DNA of 64,000 nt from an uncultured Eubacteriales bacterium (GCA_902761365.1 CACWJZ010000009.1:44991-108990); one strand, 5' to 3'; positions 43,957 through 53,185 are shown, counted from the stretch's first letter. Notes: generated by a model from the letters alone, not told the origin. Made by a program: numbers and translations.

Positions 43957-45291
43957 CTATTCCGCCGGATACGCCACCAGGGAAACGGCCTCCAGCACGT
44001 TGCGGATGGGGATGAGCTGCAGGCCGGGCAGGTCCGTCTTGATCCCCTGGGGCACGATCACGCTGGTGTAGCCCAGGCGCAGGCACTCCTTCAGCCGGGC
44101 GTTCATCTGGCCCACGGGCCGCACGTCGCCGGTGAGCCCCACCTCGCCGATGGCCGCCGTGTGGGGCGGCACGGGCTTGTCATAGCAGGCGGACGCTACG
44201 CACAGCACCGCCGCCAGGTCCGCGCCTCTGTCCTGAAGCCGCAGGCTGCCCGCCACGCTGAGATAGGCGTCCTTGTCGGAGAGCCGCAGGCCCGCCCGCC
44301 GCTCCAGCACGGCCAGAAGCATGTTGAACCGAGGCACGTCCATGCCCACGGCGGTCCGCCGGGGAGCGCCGTAGACCGAGGGGCACAGCAGGGCTTGGAC
44401 CTCGGCGAGCAGGGGCCGTGACCCCTCCAACACGCAGCCCACCGCACAGCCGGGGGCCGTCCGGGCCGCGGAGAGAAAGAGGCCGCTGGGGTCCGGCACG
44501 GGCTCCATGCCCCTGTCCGTCATCTCGAACACCCCCAGCTCGTTGGTGGAGCCGAACCGGTTCTTTTCCGAGCGCAGGAGCCTGAGCCCCTCCTGCCGGT
44601 CGCCCTCGAAGTAGAGCACCGTGTCCACGATATGCTCCAGCACCTTGGGCCCGGCCAAAGCCCCCTCCTTGGTCACGTGGCCCACCAGGAATACCGGCGT
44701 GCCGCTTTCCTTGGCGAAGCGGGTGAACTTGGCCGCCGAGGCCCGGATCTGGGTGACGCTACCCGGAGACGACGGCGCGTCCTCCGTGAACATGGTCTGG
44801 ATGGAGTCCACGATAAGGAAGGAGACCTTGCGGCCCTCGGCCTCCGCGAGGATGGATTCCACGGAATTCTCACACAGCAGCAGCACCTCGCCGCCCAGGC
44901 CCAGCCGATCCGCCCGAAGGCGGATCTGGTGGCGGCTCTCCTCCCCGGAGGCGTAGAGCACGGGGCCCACCTGGGCAAGATGGTCGGCGCACTGCAACAG
45001 GAGCGTGGACTTGCCGATGCCGGGGCTGCCGCCGATGAGCACGGTCATGCCCGAGGTGAGGCCGCCGCCCAAAACCCGGTCGAGCTCGCCGATGCCCGTG
45101 GAGGTGCGCTTTCCCGCCAGGGCGGACACCTCCTTCAAAGGCACGGCCTTGCTGGGGGCGGCGGGGGCCTTCAGGCTCACCCGTTCCTCCTCCACGATGG
45201 TGTTCCAGCTGCCGCACTGAGGGCACCGGCCCATCCAGCGGGGGGTCTCGTAGCCGCATTCCCCGCAGACGAAAACGCTCTTTTGCTTCAT
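43957..45291 (-). CDS. radA: DNA repair protein RadA
   Basis: This 444-residue RecA-like ATPase promotes branch migration during recombination. An N-terminal zinc finger (CGECGYETPRWMGRCPQC) is followed by Walker A GGSPGIGKSTLLLQ near residue 88, Walker B VSFLIVDSIQTM and the RadA-specific KNRFGSTNELGVFEM motif. A C-terminal Lon-like domain (GLTGDVRPVGQMNARLKE) completes it. Length and order match known RadA. The start at 45291 overlaps the upstream gene by four bases. Confidence 0.95.
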   Translation of the reverse strand: MKQKSVFVCGECGYETPRWMGRCPQCGSWNTIVEEERVSLKAPAAPSKAVPLKEVSALAGKRTSTGIGELDRVLGGGLTSGMTVLIGGSPGIGKSTLLLQCADHLAQVGPVLYASGEESRHQIRLRADRLGLGGEVLLLCENSVESILAEAEGRKVSFLIVDSIQTMFTEDAPSSPGSVTQIRASAAKFTRFAKESGTPVFLVGHVTKEGALAGPKVLEHIVDTVLYFEGDRQEGLRLLRSEKNRFGSTNELGVFEMTDRGMEPVPDPSGLFLSAARTAPGCAVGCVLEGSRPLLAEVQALLCPSVYGAPRRTAVGMDVPRFNMLLAVLERRAGLRLSDKDAYLSVAGSLRLQDRGADLAAVLCVASACYDKPVPPHTAAIGEVGLTGDVRPVGQMNARLKECLRLGYTSVIVPQGIKTDLPGLQLIPIRNVLEAVSLVAYPAE

Positions 45292-46511
45292 GGCTCCTCC
45301 CCTTCGGTCCGCTCCGATGAAAAATCGTTGAGATGCATGTATTCGATGATGTCCCGATCCCGCCAGGTCACGTCCATCCAGATAGCAAAGTCGCCCCCGC
45401 CCCCCAGGAACATGGCGCTTTCGCTGGGCCGGGTCAGGCAGAAGGTGGCCCGGTCGTCCACAAAGTAGACGTAGGTCCTGTCCAGCTCCCCATAGACGAT
45501 GGCTCCGTCGGCCAGGGCAAAGTCCGCCACCCCGTGGGCCACGGTGACGGGCTGCCCGCCCTCGGCCACATAGACAAGGGTGCTGTCCTCCCCGTGGTAG
45601 CCGTCCAGGAAGGCCACGATCCGCCCGTCGGTCTTGGGGTCGTGGACGGTGATGCCGAAGTGGTCCTCCCGGCTTTCGCCGGTCTTCAGATCCAGGGTCT
45701 TCAAGGTCCCGGAACCGGAGACGTAGACCAGCTTCCCGCCGCCCACCGAGACGGCCGAGACGCCCGCTTCCGCGCTCTCGAACACCTCCAACGTCACGCT
45801 CTCGCCGGTCCTGAGATCGCAGCCGAAGAGCTTGTCCCGGTTGGTGCCCGTGCGCTCCACCCAGAAGACCGTGTCCTCCCACAGGGCCAGCACGGGCATG
45901 CCCATGTGGACGGTCTTGAGGATGCGGTTCTCCCCCGTCGCCCGATCGTAGGCCCGGATCTGCCCGCCGCCGTTGGCCGTGGCGTCCAGGTACACGATCC
46001 AGCGCTTGTTCATCCGAGGATGGCGAATGGATTTATAGGAAAGGTCCAACCGCTGGTAGGTGGCGTGGCGGGTCTCGGTATCGTAGAGGATGGCGCGGGT
46101 GAAGGCGGCGGTGCCGTCGGCGGTGAAGTTGCCCACCACAAAGAGGATGGTGCTGCCGCAGACGGAGAAATCCCCGGCGTACTGGTATTCGGGGATCAGT
46201 ATCTCATGCTGGACCCGGGAGAGGTCCACCCCGTAGATGGTCCTGTCCGTCCCGGGCAGGGGCGTGGGGCTGGGCCGGGGCGTGGGCTCCGGGGTCGGCA
46301 GCGGGGTCGGCGTGCTGAACCCCAAGCAGCTCAGGTCCAACGGCTGGTCCGAGGCGTCCCGCAGCACGGGCAGCGCAAAGCGCACCGCGGCATAGAGGCC
46401 GCACCCCAGCAGCAGGAGCGTCAAAAACGCCTGCAGCAGGGGCCACAGCCGCGTACCGATCAGGGGCAGAGGCCGCCGCCGTTTCTTCGGTTGTTCTTCC
46501 CGTTTGTCCAT
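45288..46511 (-). CDS. Membrane-anchored beta-propeller-like protein
   Basis: This 407-residue protein has one N-terminal membrane helix (LWPLLQAFLTLLLLGCGLYAAV) after a basic KKRRRP stretch. A Thr/Pro-rich spacer follows, then repeated four-stranded units such as IRAYDRATGENRIL, LFGCDLRTGESVTLEVF and LKTLDLKTGESRED. These suggest an external beta-propeller. No catalytic motif is seen. It is coupled to radA by an ATGA overlap, though the functions look unrelated. ATG 46511 is preferred to 46547. Confidence 0.65.
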   Translation of the reverse strand: MDKREEQPKKRRRPLPLIGTRLWPLLQAFLTLLLLGCGLYAAVRFALPVLRDASDQPLDLSCLGFSTPTPLPTPEPTPRPSPTPLPGTDRTIYGVDLSRVQHEILIPEYQYAGDFSVCGSTILFVVGNFTADGTAAFTRAILYDTETRHATYQRLDLSYKSIRHPRMNKRWIVYLDATANGGGQIRAYDRATGENRILKTVHMGMPVLALWEDTVFWVERTGTNRDKLFGCDLRTGESVTLEVFESAEAGVSAVSVGGGKLVYVSGSGTLKTLDLKTGESREDHFGITVHDPKTDGRIVAFLDGYHGEDSTLVYVAEGGQPVTVAHGVADFALADGAIVYGELDRTYVYFVDDRATFCLTRPSESAMFLGGGGDFAIWMDVTWRDRDIIEYMHLNDFSSERTEGEEP

Positions 46512-46721
46512 ATGGGATATTGTACCCTTTTCTGTCGTGCAAGTCAAACATAAGGCTTGGGTTTATACCGGCTCCGTTCAGAGATCCTTCCACTCGGTCG
46601 TTCATGTTTCTGCATAGGCCGCCCTTTTGCGTGTTCGCTCTCTCGGTCAGGATGACAAAGAGCGCGGTTCCGGCCCCTGTCGAATCTTTTGGAAATTGCA
46701 GGAATATATGCAGATTTGCTG

Positions 46722-46750
46722 TTGCCACCTGAGCAAGACCGTGGTATACT
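46722..46750 (+). promoter_or_regulatory. Promoter of prs
   Basis: TTGCCA (46722-46727), 17 bases, TATACT (46745-46750), 43 bases before the start. The segment 46548-46721 shows no gene. Confidence 0.65.
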
Positions 46751-46793
46751 GTCCGTGTTTCCGAAACATTTTCATATTTTGAGGGAGGGATCT

Positions 46794-47813
46794 ATGTTCA
46801 GCGGATCAGGCATCATCCGAATTTACGCCGGCCAGTCCGGCCGTCCCTTTGCCAAGCGCATGTGCGCGTACCTGGGGGCCCAGCTGGGCGACTCCGAAAC
46901 CATCATGTTCTCCGAAGGCAACATGTTCGTACGCGTCAACGAATCCATCCGGGATAAGGACGTGTTCCTGGTCCAGCCCATCGCCCGTCACCCCAACGAC
47001 GAGCTCACGGAGCTCCTCTTCTGGATCGATGCCTTCAAGCGCTCCTCTGCCAACTCCGTCACCGCCATCATCCCCTACTTCTCCTACGCCAAGGGCGACA
47101 AGATGGACGAGCCCCGGGTGTCCATCCGGGCCCGGGTCTGCGCAGATTGCATCGAAGCCGTGGGCGTGGATCGGGTCATCTTCATGGACCTGCACGCCGC
47201 CCAGATCCAGGGCTTCTTCAAGAAGCCGGTGGACCATCTGCGCGCCGAGCCCCTGCTTACCGAGTATGTGAAGCGCACGGGCATCGTGGATGAAAATTTG
47301 GTGGTGGTCTCCCCCGACGCCGGCTCCGCCAAGCGGGCCAGGGACTTTGCCAAGCAGATCGGCTGCCCCGTGGCCATTGGCGACAAGACCCGCACCGACC
47401 ACAGCGAGAACGCCAAGGTCCTGGAGGTCATCGGCGAAGTGGAAGGCAAGAACTGCCTGGTGGTGGACGACTTCTCCATCTCCGGCGGCACCATGGTGGA
47501 CATCGCCCGAGGCCTCAAGGAGCGGGGCGCCAAGCGCATCTTCGGGGCCCTGTCCCATAACTGCATGAACGAGAAGGCCCTGAACCGGTTCGACGACAGC
47601 CCCTACGAGTTCGTGGTCACCACCGACACGGTGGAGTGCCCCGAGGCCCGCAGGCACCCCAAGATCAAGATCATCTCCGCCGCGCCCATGTTCGCCCAGG
47701 CCGTGAAGCTCATCCACGACAAGGCCCCCATGAGCACTCTCTTCGACCAGCGCATCAGCAAGCGCATGCTGGACATGAGCTTCGCCGAGCAGCTCACGCT
47801 GCTGGGGGAGTAA
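46794..47813 (+). CDS. prs: Ribose-phosphate pyrophosphokinase
   Basis: This 339-residue enzyme makes PRPP from ribose 5-phosphate and ATP for nucleotide, histidine and tryptophan synthesis. It shows VFLVQPIARHPNDELTELLF, YFSYAKGDKMDEPRVSIRAR, MDLHAAQIQGFF, VVSPDAGSAKRARDFA and the PRPP loop LVVDDFSISGGTMVDIA. The loop differs from the common VVDDMIDTGGT form and the protein is about 20 residues longer than Bacillus Prs, so allosteric behaviour may differ. GGAGGG precedes the ATG. Confidence 0.92.
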   Translation: MFSGSGIIRIYAGQSGRPFAKRMCAYLGAQLGDSETIMFSEGNMFVRVNESIRDKDVFLVQPIARHPNDELTELLFWIDAFKRSSANSVTAIIPYFSYAKGDKMDEPRVSIRARVCADCIEAVGVDRVIFMDLHAAQIQGFFKKPVDHLRAEPLLTEYVKRTGIVDENLVVVSPDAGSAKRARDFAKQIGCPVAIGDKTRTDHSENAKVLEVIGEVEGKNCLVVDDFSISGGTMVDIARGLKERGAKRIFGALSHNCMNEKALNRFDDSPYEFVVTTDTVECPEARRHPKIKIISAAPMFAQAVKLIHDKAPMSTLFDQRISKRMLDMSFAEQLTLLGE

Positions 47814-47836
47814 AACAGCCATCCGTATACATGCGA

Positions 47837-47860
47837 AGAGGCCGCTGCCGAGCGGCCTCT
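47837..47860. terminator. Terminator between prs and the XRE regulator gene
   Basis: A perfect 10-base stem (AGAGGCCGCT / AGCGGCCTCT) has a 4-base loop and is followed by TTTTT on the plus strand. Confidence 0.85.
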
Positions 47861-47875
47861 TTTTCATCTCGTCTT

Positions 47876-48676
47876 CTATTGATATATCCCCATGATCGCG
47901 TCCGCTTCCCAAAGGCGCTCCATGGTTTCGGCGATGTCCTGATAGATGGGGCAGCTCTTGAAGAAGGTGAGCATCGCTCGGGCCTGCCGGTCGATCTCGG
48001 CCTTGGCTCCGTCCTCCTTCGCCTCCGCCTTGCGCATGGCCAGCATGCAGATGAGCTTGTCGATGCAAAGGTCCTCCGCCTTTTGGACGTTCTCCAGGCG
48101 CTCCGGCCCGGCCTTGATGGCCGCCGCGATCTCGTAGAAAAAGAAATGCAGGGCCGGGATCTTCGTGAGATAATACTCCGCCATGGCCTGCTCCCCCAGG
48201 GTGTGGTAGGTCTCCGCCAGCACCCGCAGCACGTCGATGCGCAGCTCGTCGTCCCTCGTGCAGGTCAGGATGCGCTCTCCGATCTCGATGATCTCCGCGC
48301 TGCGGGACCCATCGCCGTTCTGCTCCTGCATATCCTCCAGGATGCAGGTGAGCAGCAGGTCGTTGTTGGGGTATTTCTCCAACGCCTTGCGCAGGAACGC
48401 CTCCCCCTTGGCCGGGTCACGGCCGCACTGCTTTCCGCACTCAGCCACCAGGGCCGTCACCGCCGCGTCCACCTGGCTTTGGTCGAAATCCAACAGGTGA
48501 TCCAGAGAGGTCCCGAAGAAGATGGCCAGTTTGGGCAGCATGTCGATATCCGGGCTGCAGGCGCCCGTCTCCCATTTGCTGACCGCTTGAGAAGAGATAT
48601 GCAGGTATTCCGCCAGCTCCTCCTGGGTCACCCGTTTCTCCTTCCGCAGCAGCCGTATCTTGGCTCCGATATTCAT
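47876..48676 (-). CDS. XRE-family regulator with helical (TPR-like) C-terminal region
   Basis: This 266-residue protein has an N-terminal helix-turn-helix (KRVTQEELAEYLHISSQAVSKWETG, about 13-37). A helical region follows with TPR-like periodicity (EAFLRKALEKYPNNDLLL, VLRVLAETYHTLGEQAMAEYYL). This layout is widespread in Clostridia and may sense peptides or protein partners. ATG 48676 follows AAGGAG. A palindrome in its own leader at 48703-48716 suggests autoregulation. Confidence 0.85.
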   Translation of the reverse strand: MNIGAKIRLLRKEKRVTQEELAEYLHISSQAVSKWETGACSPDIDMLPKLAIFFGTSLDHLLDFDQSQVDAAVTALVAECGKQCGRDPAKGEAFLRKALEKYPNNDLLLTCILEDMQEQNGDGSRSAEIIEIGERILTCTRDDELRIDVLRVLAETYHTLGEQAMAEYYLTKIPALHFFFYEIAAAIKAGPERLENVQKAEDLCIDKLICMLAMRKAEAKEDGAKAEIDRQARAMLTFFKSCPIYQDIAETMERLWEADAIMGIYQ

Positions 48677-48702
48677 GCTTTTTCTCCTTACGTCTTTGTT
48701 CT

Positions 48703-48726
48703 TCGAACCGGTTCGATCCGAGTATA
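48703..48726 (-). promoter_or_regulatory. Palindromic operator next to a -10 box
   Basis: The 14-base perfect palindrome TCGAACCGGTTCGA (48703-48716) lies just downstream of TATACT (48721-48726) on the minus strand, 26 bases before the XRE start. No convincing -35 box is visible. Confidence 0.55.
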
Positions 48727-48897
48727 CCCGATCCTGAACAAAAACACCATAGGCAACTGTTTGGAAATATATCAATCAATAGTTGAATTGTACGCTCATC
48801 GTATTCCTGCATAGGATTGTTTTTATGCACAGAAATGAATGAATTTACATTGGGGTTTTTGGTTGAATTTCAGAGAAAAAGTTGCTATAGTTTATGT

Positions 48898-49833
48898 ATG
48901 AAAAGGATTTGGGCCATTTTAATAGGGGTACTGCTGCTGGCGGGCTGCACCAAGGAGGGCGCCGCACCTCAGGTGGTGCCTGAGCCGACGACTGCTGTCA
49001 CGGCGGAGCCAGCGACGGCTGTGCCCACGGTCCTGGTAAAGCAGCATATCATCATCGACGCTGCGCCGAAAGCCACGTCCATGCCCAAGGAGAGTCCCAC
49101 CCCCACTCGGTCGCCCAGCCTCACGCCCTCCCCGGAGCCCACGGCCACGCCGGAGCCCACGCCTGAACCTGGGCCCCTCGCAGGGATCATCATCGGCCTG
49201 GACCCGGGGCATCAGCTGATCTATGACCCCGCGCCGGAGCCTGTGGCGCCGGGCGCCCGGGAGACCAAGCAGAAGGTGGCCGGGGGCTGCAAGGGCATCC
49301 GAAGCGGCGTGTATGAATATGAGGTGAACCTGAACGTGGGTCTGCTGCTGCGGGACCTGCTCAAGGAGGCCGGGGCCACGGTAGTCATGACCCACGAGGT
49401 GCTGGACGTGAACATCTCCAACGCCCAGCGGGCTCAGATGTTCAACGAGGCCAAGGTGGATCTGGGCATCCGGCTCCACTGCAACAAGGGCAACGACTAC
49501 AAGCTGGTGGGCGCCTTCATGATCGTGCCCACCCAGAACCGGACCCAATTCTACGACGAGAACGTCCGGGCGGCCAAGACCATCCTGGCGGCCTACTGCG
49601 AGGAGACGGGCCTGACCACCCGCTTCGATGAGGGCATGACCTACCGAAGCGACCAGGCAGGCTTCAACTGGTGCGAGCGGCCCGTCCTCACCATCGAGAT
49701 GGGGCACCTGACCAACCCAGGAGAGGACGCCCTTTTGAGCAGCCCCGCCTTCCAGGCCAGGATGGCCCAGGGGCTCTTCAACGGGATATTGCGGTATTTT
49801 CGACCGGATCTGGCCGAAGCCGCCAACGAATAA
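48898..49833 (+). CDS. N-acetylmuramoyl-L-alanine amidase lipoprotein
   Basis: This 311-residue cell-wall hydrolase cuts the bond between muramic acid and the stem peptide. A short signal with lipobox LLLAGCTKEG (Cys about 15) is followed by a long Pro/Thr/Glu linker. The Amidase_3 domain (about 98-305) keeps all four key residues: His in LDPGHQ, Glu in YEYEVNLNV, His in IRLHCN and Glu in TIEMGHLTNPGED. No good ribosome site is visible before ATG 48898. A degenerate relative lies at 51164-52120. Confidence 0.88.
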   Translation: MKRIWAILIGVLLLAGCTKEGAAPQVVPEPTTAVTAEPATAVPTVLVKQHIIIDAAPKATSMPKESPTPTRSPSLTPSPEPTATPEPTPEPGPLAGIIIGLDPGHQLIYDPAPEPVAPGARETKQKVAGGCKGIRSGVYEYEVNLNVGLLLRDLLKEAGATVVMTHEVLDVNISNAQRAQMFNEAKVDLGIRLHCNKGNDYKLVGAFMIVPTQNRTQFYDENVRAAKTILAAYCEETGLTTRFDEGMTYRSDQAGFNWCERPVLTIEMGHLTNPGEDALLSSPAFQARMAQGLFNGILRYFRPDLAEAANE

Positions 49834-49855
49834 AATATTAATCGCAAAGGAGCCA

Positions 49856-51085
49856 ATGTCTACCATGGAATCCCCCATCAGCGTTCGTTCCGAGGTCGGA
49901 AAGCTGAAGACCGTGCTGCTGCACCGGCCCGGTGTGGAGCTGGAGAACCTCATGCCCGACTACCTGTCCCATCAGCTCTTCGACGACATCCCCTACCTCA
50001 TCTATGCCCAGCAGGAGCACGATACCTTCGCCTGTATCCTGAGGCAGTGCGGCGTGAACGTGATGTACCTGAAGGACCTGCTGTGCGAGGCAGTGAACCG
50101 GGGCGGTGTCCGGGAGGAGCTGGTCTCGGACTACGTGCGGGAGGCCCACCTCTACGGGTCCTATATGCAGGAGGCGGTGAAGGAGTATCTGCTTGCCCTG
50201 CCCACGGACCGGATGTTCGACGCCATGGCCGGCGGCGTGCGCAAGAGCCAGATCTCCAAGCTTTCCAAGTACCACCTGGTGGACTACGCCCAGGAGGACT
50301 TCCCCTTCTACGCCGAGTCCATGCCCAACCTGTACTTCACTCGGGACCCCTTCGCGTGCCTTGGGAACGGGGTCATCATCTCCCACATGGCCAACGAGAT
50401 CCGGCAGCGGGAGACCCTGTTCGCGGACTACATTTTCCGCTATCATCCCATCTACAAGAACGTGCCCCACTGGTACGAGCGGAGCAAGAGCTGGTCCATC
50501 GAGGGCGGCGACACCCTGGTGTTGAACGAGCGGACCATCGCCGTGGGCATGAGCGAGCGCACCAGCCCCCAGGCCATCGAGGACATGGCCGAGAACGTGC
50601 TGGCCGCCAACATGGGCGTGGAGCAGATTTTGGTCATCGACCTGCCCAAGTTCCGCACCTTCATGCACCTCGACACGGTCATGACCATGGTGGACGTGGA
50701 CAAGTTCGTGGTCCATCCCAACATCCAGCGTTCCATGCGCTCCTTCCTGCTGACCCGGGGCGACGGCAAGCGGAAGCTGACCATCACCGAGACCGGACGG
50801 CCCATCGACGAGGCGCTGCGGGATGTCATGGGCCTCGACGAGATCACCCTCATCCGCTGCGGCGGCGCCAGCACCATCGACGCGGCCCGGGAGCAGTGGA
50901 ACGATGGCGCCAACACTCTGGCGGTGGCCCCCGGCGAGGTCATCACCTACATCCGAAACCACGTGACCAACAGCATCCTCCGGGACCACGGCATCACCGT
51001 CCACGAGATCCCCTCCTCCGAGCTCTCCCGGGGCCGGGGCGGTCCCCGCTGCATGAGCATGCCCCTGGTGCGGGACGGGATCTAA
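49856..51085 (+). CDS. arcA: Arginine deiminase
   Basis: This 409-residue enzyme converts arginine to citrulline and ammonia. It shows the guanidino-group-modifying motifs NLYFTRDPFA, WSIEGGDTLVL, FRTFMHLDTVMTMVD and the catalytic Cys in GGPRCMSMPL at the end. The usual partners arcB and arcC are not in the window. The start is uncertain: AAAGGAG is 3 bases from ATG 49856 and 12 bases from ATG 49865. A terminator follows the gene. Confidence 0.95.
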   Translation: MSTMESPISVRSEVGKLKTVLLHRPGVELENLMPDYLSHQLFDDIPYLIYAQQEHDTFACILRQCGVNVMYLKDLLCEAVNRGGVREELVSDYVREAHLYGSYMQEAVKEYLLALPTDRMFDAMAGGVRKSQISKLSKYHLVDYAQEDFPFYAESMPNLYFTRDPFACLGNGVIISHMANEIRQRETLFADYIFRYHPIYKNVPHWYERSKSWSIEGGDTLVLNERTIAVGMSERTSPQAIEDMAENVLAANMGVEQILVIDLPKFRTFMHLDTVMTMVDVDKFVVHPNIQRSMRSFLLTRGDGKRKLTITETGRPIDEALRDVMGLDEITLIRCGGASTIDAAREQWNDGANTLAVAPGEVITYIRNHVTNSILRDHGITVHEIPSSELSRGRGGPRCMSMPLVRDGI

Positions 51086-51116
51086 GGCGTTCTTCCACAA
51101 CACAAAGCAAACAAAA

Positions 51117-51144
51117 ACAGGGCTTTTCGCAAGCCCTGTTTTTT
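51117..51144. terminator. Terminator between arcA and the amidase-like gene
   Basis: ACAGGGCTT / AAGCCCTGT stem with a 5-base loop, T-run on the plus side and A-rich tract on the other, so it can serve both convergent genes. Confidence 0.85.
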
Positions 51145-51163
51145 AGTGGAAAAAGGTATGTCC

Positions 51164-52120
51164 TTATGGTTCCTCGGACGAGTCCTCGACGGCAGGGGCA
51201 GGCGTGACGATGGGTTCGCCGGTGATCTGGGCCATGAGGCCGTTGAAGATGCCCTCGCAGATCCGGTCCATGAAAACCTCGTCCTGCAGGTTATCCTTGT
51301 CCTTGTCGTTGTCCCAGTTGCCCAGGATCAGCAGCGCGCAGGGGCAGCCGCACCCGGCGGCCACGGAGTCGGACTTGGTCTCTATACCATTCTTCTTGCC
51401 GTTCTGCCGCTTCATGCCCGTGGCCGCCACGTAGGCGTCGATCATGTTCTGGCCGAAGGCCTTGTTGTCCTTGGAGACCTGGACGTAGCAGGCGGAGGTC
51501 TTGGCGTTGATATGGTTGCACATGAGGCGAATCACATAGGTACAGCCGGCCTTCTTGAAGATGGGGCCCCGCTCCTCGTTGGGCAGCGCGCCCTTGGTCT
51601 CCTCGGTCCGGCTCAGGACCACGGTGGCGCCCTGGCTCTCCAGATACCGTTTCAGGCGGTTGGCCAGGGTCAGGTTATAGGCGGCTTCGGAGGAATACTT
51701 GGACGTGGCGTCCCGGGCCGCGTCGATGCCGATGACCTGACCGTAGAGGGCGGCGCTGATGTTCCCCGCGGGGCCGGCGCTCACATAGGCCGTGGGCTCG
51801 GGCGTGGGCGTGGTCGCCACAGGCGTGCCCAGAGCGGGGGTCTCCTTCACCTCCGGCGTAGGCGTGGACGAGGGTGTGGGCGTGGCAGTGGGCAACAGCT
51901 CGTCCTTGGGCTCCCGGGAGGGCTCGATGGTGGGCGTGGTCATGACCTCCTCCTGGACGGCGGTACGCATGGCTTTCACCACGCCGGGGCCGTTCTTGAT
52001 GGCCCAGGAGATGCCCAGGTACAGCCCGGCCAGCACCGCCAGGCACACCAAACAAAACAGGCTGAATCCGATGGGATTGCCGATGCGCAGGAATCTTCTT
52101 CTCTTTTTGATCTGCTTCAT
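51164..52120 (-). CDS. Amidase_3-like protein with lost zinc-site residues
   Basis: This 318-residue protein is anchored by one helix (GFSLFCLVCLAVLAGLYLGI) after a KKRRRF stretch, with a long Pro/Thr linker. The domain from about residue 125 follows the Amidase_3 layout (VIGIDAARDA, EAAYNLTLANRLKRYLESQG, YVIRLMCNHIN, LLILGNWDN). Compared with the active gene at 48898, the first zinc His (PGH) is replaced by AAR, the second (RLHCN) by RLMCN, and the catalytic Glu (IEMG) by ILG. Only the zinc Glu position is kept. A non-catalytic wall-binding or regulatory role is inferred. Confidence 0.72.
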   Translation of the reverse strand: MKQIKKRRRFLRIGNPIGFSLFCLVCLAVLAGLYLGISWAIKNGPGVVKAMRTAVQEEVMTTPTIEPSREPKDELLPTATPTPSSTPTPEVKETPALGTPVATTPTPEPTAYVSAGPAGNISAALYGQVIGIDAARDATSKYSSEAAYNLTLANRLKRYLESQGATVVLSRTEETKGALPNEERGPIFKKAGCTYVIRLMCNHINAKTSACYVQVSKDNKAFGQNMIDAYVAATGMKRQNGKKNGIETKSDSVAAGCGCPCALLILGNWDNDKDKDNLQDEVFMDRICEGIFNGLMAQITGEPIVTPAPAVEDSSEEP

Positions 52121-52246
52121 GGTATATGCCCCTTCAGTATGGGATGTTGTCATTGTATCATCTTGTGCCGGCCCTGTCTGTCGAAAAACAAAAGGTTAAC
52201 AAAAAAGATAAAATAAAAACAAGTTTCCGGGGACAAGGCTCACAAA

Positions 52247-52765
52247 ATGTGGTATCATTTTCCTGATATGGAAGACGATCTCGCCAACCGACCCCCCATC
52301 CGATCCGTCTGCTTCACCGGCCACAGGGAGCTGCCGCCCCGATCGACCGCCGCCTATCGGCAGCTGGTCAGCCGCACGGAGGCGGCTATTCGTCATGCTT
52401 TCGAGCGCGGGGCCCGCAAGTTCTACTGCGGCGGCGCGGAGGGGTTCGACCTGCTGTGCGGCAAGCTGGTGCTGCTGGAACAAGCCCGGCACAGGGACCT
52501 GCACCTGATCCTGCTCCTCCCCTTTACGGGCTTCGGGGAGCGGTTCACCACCCAGGACCGGGCGGAGCTGGCGCGGCAGAAGAAGGCGGCCGAGGAGATA
52601 CTCTACCTCTCCCCCCACTACTGCCCCGGCTGCATGGCCATCCGCAACCGGCAGCTGGTGGCGGACGCGGATCTGTGCATCGCCTACCTCACCCGCACCC
52701 CCAGCGGCACCGCCCAGACCGTCAGCTTCGCCCGGGAGAAGGGGATCGAAGTCATATTCGTATGA
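52247..52765 (+). CDS. YpsA/DUF1273-like SLOG-fold protein
   Basis: This 172-residue protein has IRSVCFTGHRELPPR, KFYCGGAEGFDLLCGKLVL and ADADLCIAYLTRTPSGTAQT. These are the nucleotide-binding landmarks of the YpsA branch of the SLOG superfamily. In Bacillus, YpsA affects cell division (known), with the ligand unresolved. The start may be 52247 or 52268; neither has a strong ribosome site. Confidence 0.82.
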   Translation: MWYHFPDMEDDLANRPPIRSVCFTGHRELPPRSTAAYRQLVSRTEAAIRHAFERGARKFYCGGAEGFDLLCGKLVLLEQARHRDLHLILLLPFTGFGERFTTQDRAELARQKKAAEEILYLSPHYCPGCMAIRNRQLVADADLCIAYLTRTPSGTAQTVSFAREKGIEVIFV

Positions 52766-52816
52766 GATGAGGCCGTTCGCCGCAGCCAACACCGCCCAGG
52801 ATGACAAAGGCAACCA

Positions 52817-52841
52817 ACCACCGGCCAAGCCGGTGGTTTTT
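52817..52841 (+). terminator. Terminator after the YpsA-like gene
   Basis: ACCACCGGC / GCCGGTGGT-type stem with loop CAA and TTTTT after it. Confidence 0.8.
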
Positions 52842-53143
52842 CCTATGCGGTCAAAGCCTTCTGTTCCTCGCGCATGCATCAAACGTGCGAATAAAACCAC
52901 AGGTGTGTCATCCGTTCAAAGGATGCTGATCTGCTGTTGATCTCTCCCTCCGGTTCGCTTCGCTCACCACCCTTGACCTTGGGCTTCGCCCGATCTCGCT
53001 GAAAAGGCCGCCCCGTGGCCTTTTCCGGGCACTCGATCCCTTGCACAAAGGGGCTCCTGAGAGGCACGACCAAAAGCCCCCCTTTCATGAAGGGGGGGAT
53101 ATAAGGGGGGATCGTTCCACGGCCCGCAGGACAATCTCACGCA
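52842..53143. other. Non-coding gap before the RiPP locus
   Basis: No gene was found. The segment holds a hairpin AAAAGGCC / GGCCTTTT near 53000-53022 and a C-run/G-run pair near 53076-53112. No mobile element was recognised. Confidence 0.5.
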
Positions 53144-53171
53144 AAAAAAGCTCCCCAGCGGGAGCTTTTTT
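53144..53171 (-). terminator. Terminator of the RiPP operon
   Basis: AGCTCCC / GGGAGCT stem, 4-base loop, with A and T runs on the two sides, 15 bases after the last gene. Confidence 0.85.
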
Positions 53172-53185
53172 GTGGTTTCAGCGGG

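Noticed and set aside
43957-45882. A longer radA frame starting at 45882
   Set aside because: The extension overlaps the upstream propeller-like gene in another frame. ATG 45291 gives the standard zinc-finger start and an ATGA overlap.
52842-53143. Possible insertion element before the RiPP locus
   Set aside because: Only short hairpins and homopolymer-like runs were seen. There is no transposase or terminal repeat pair.
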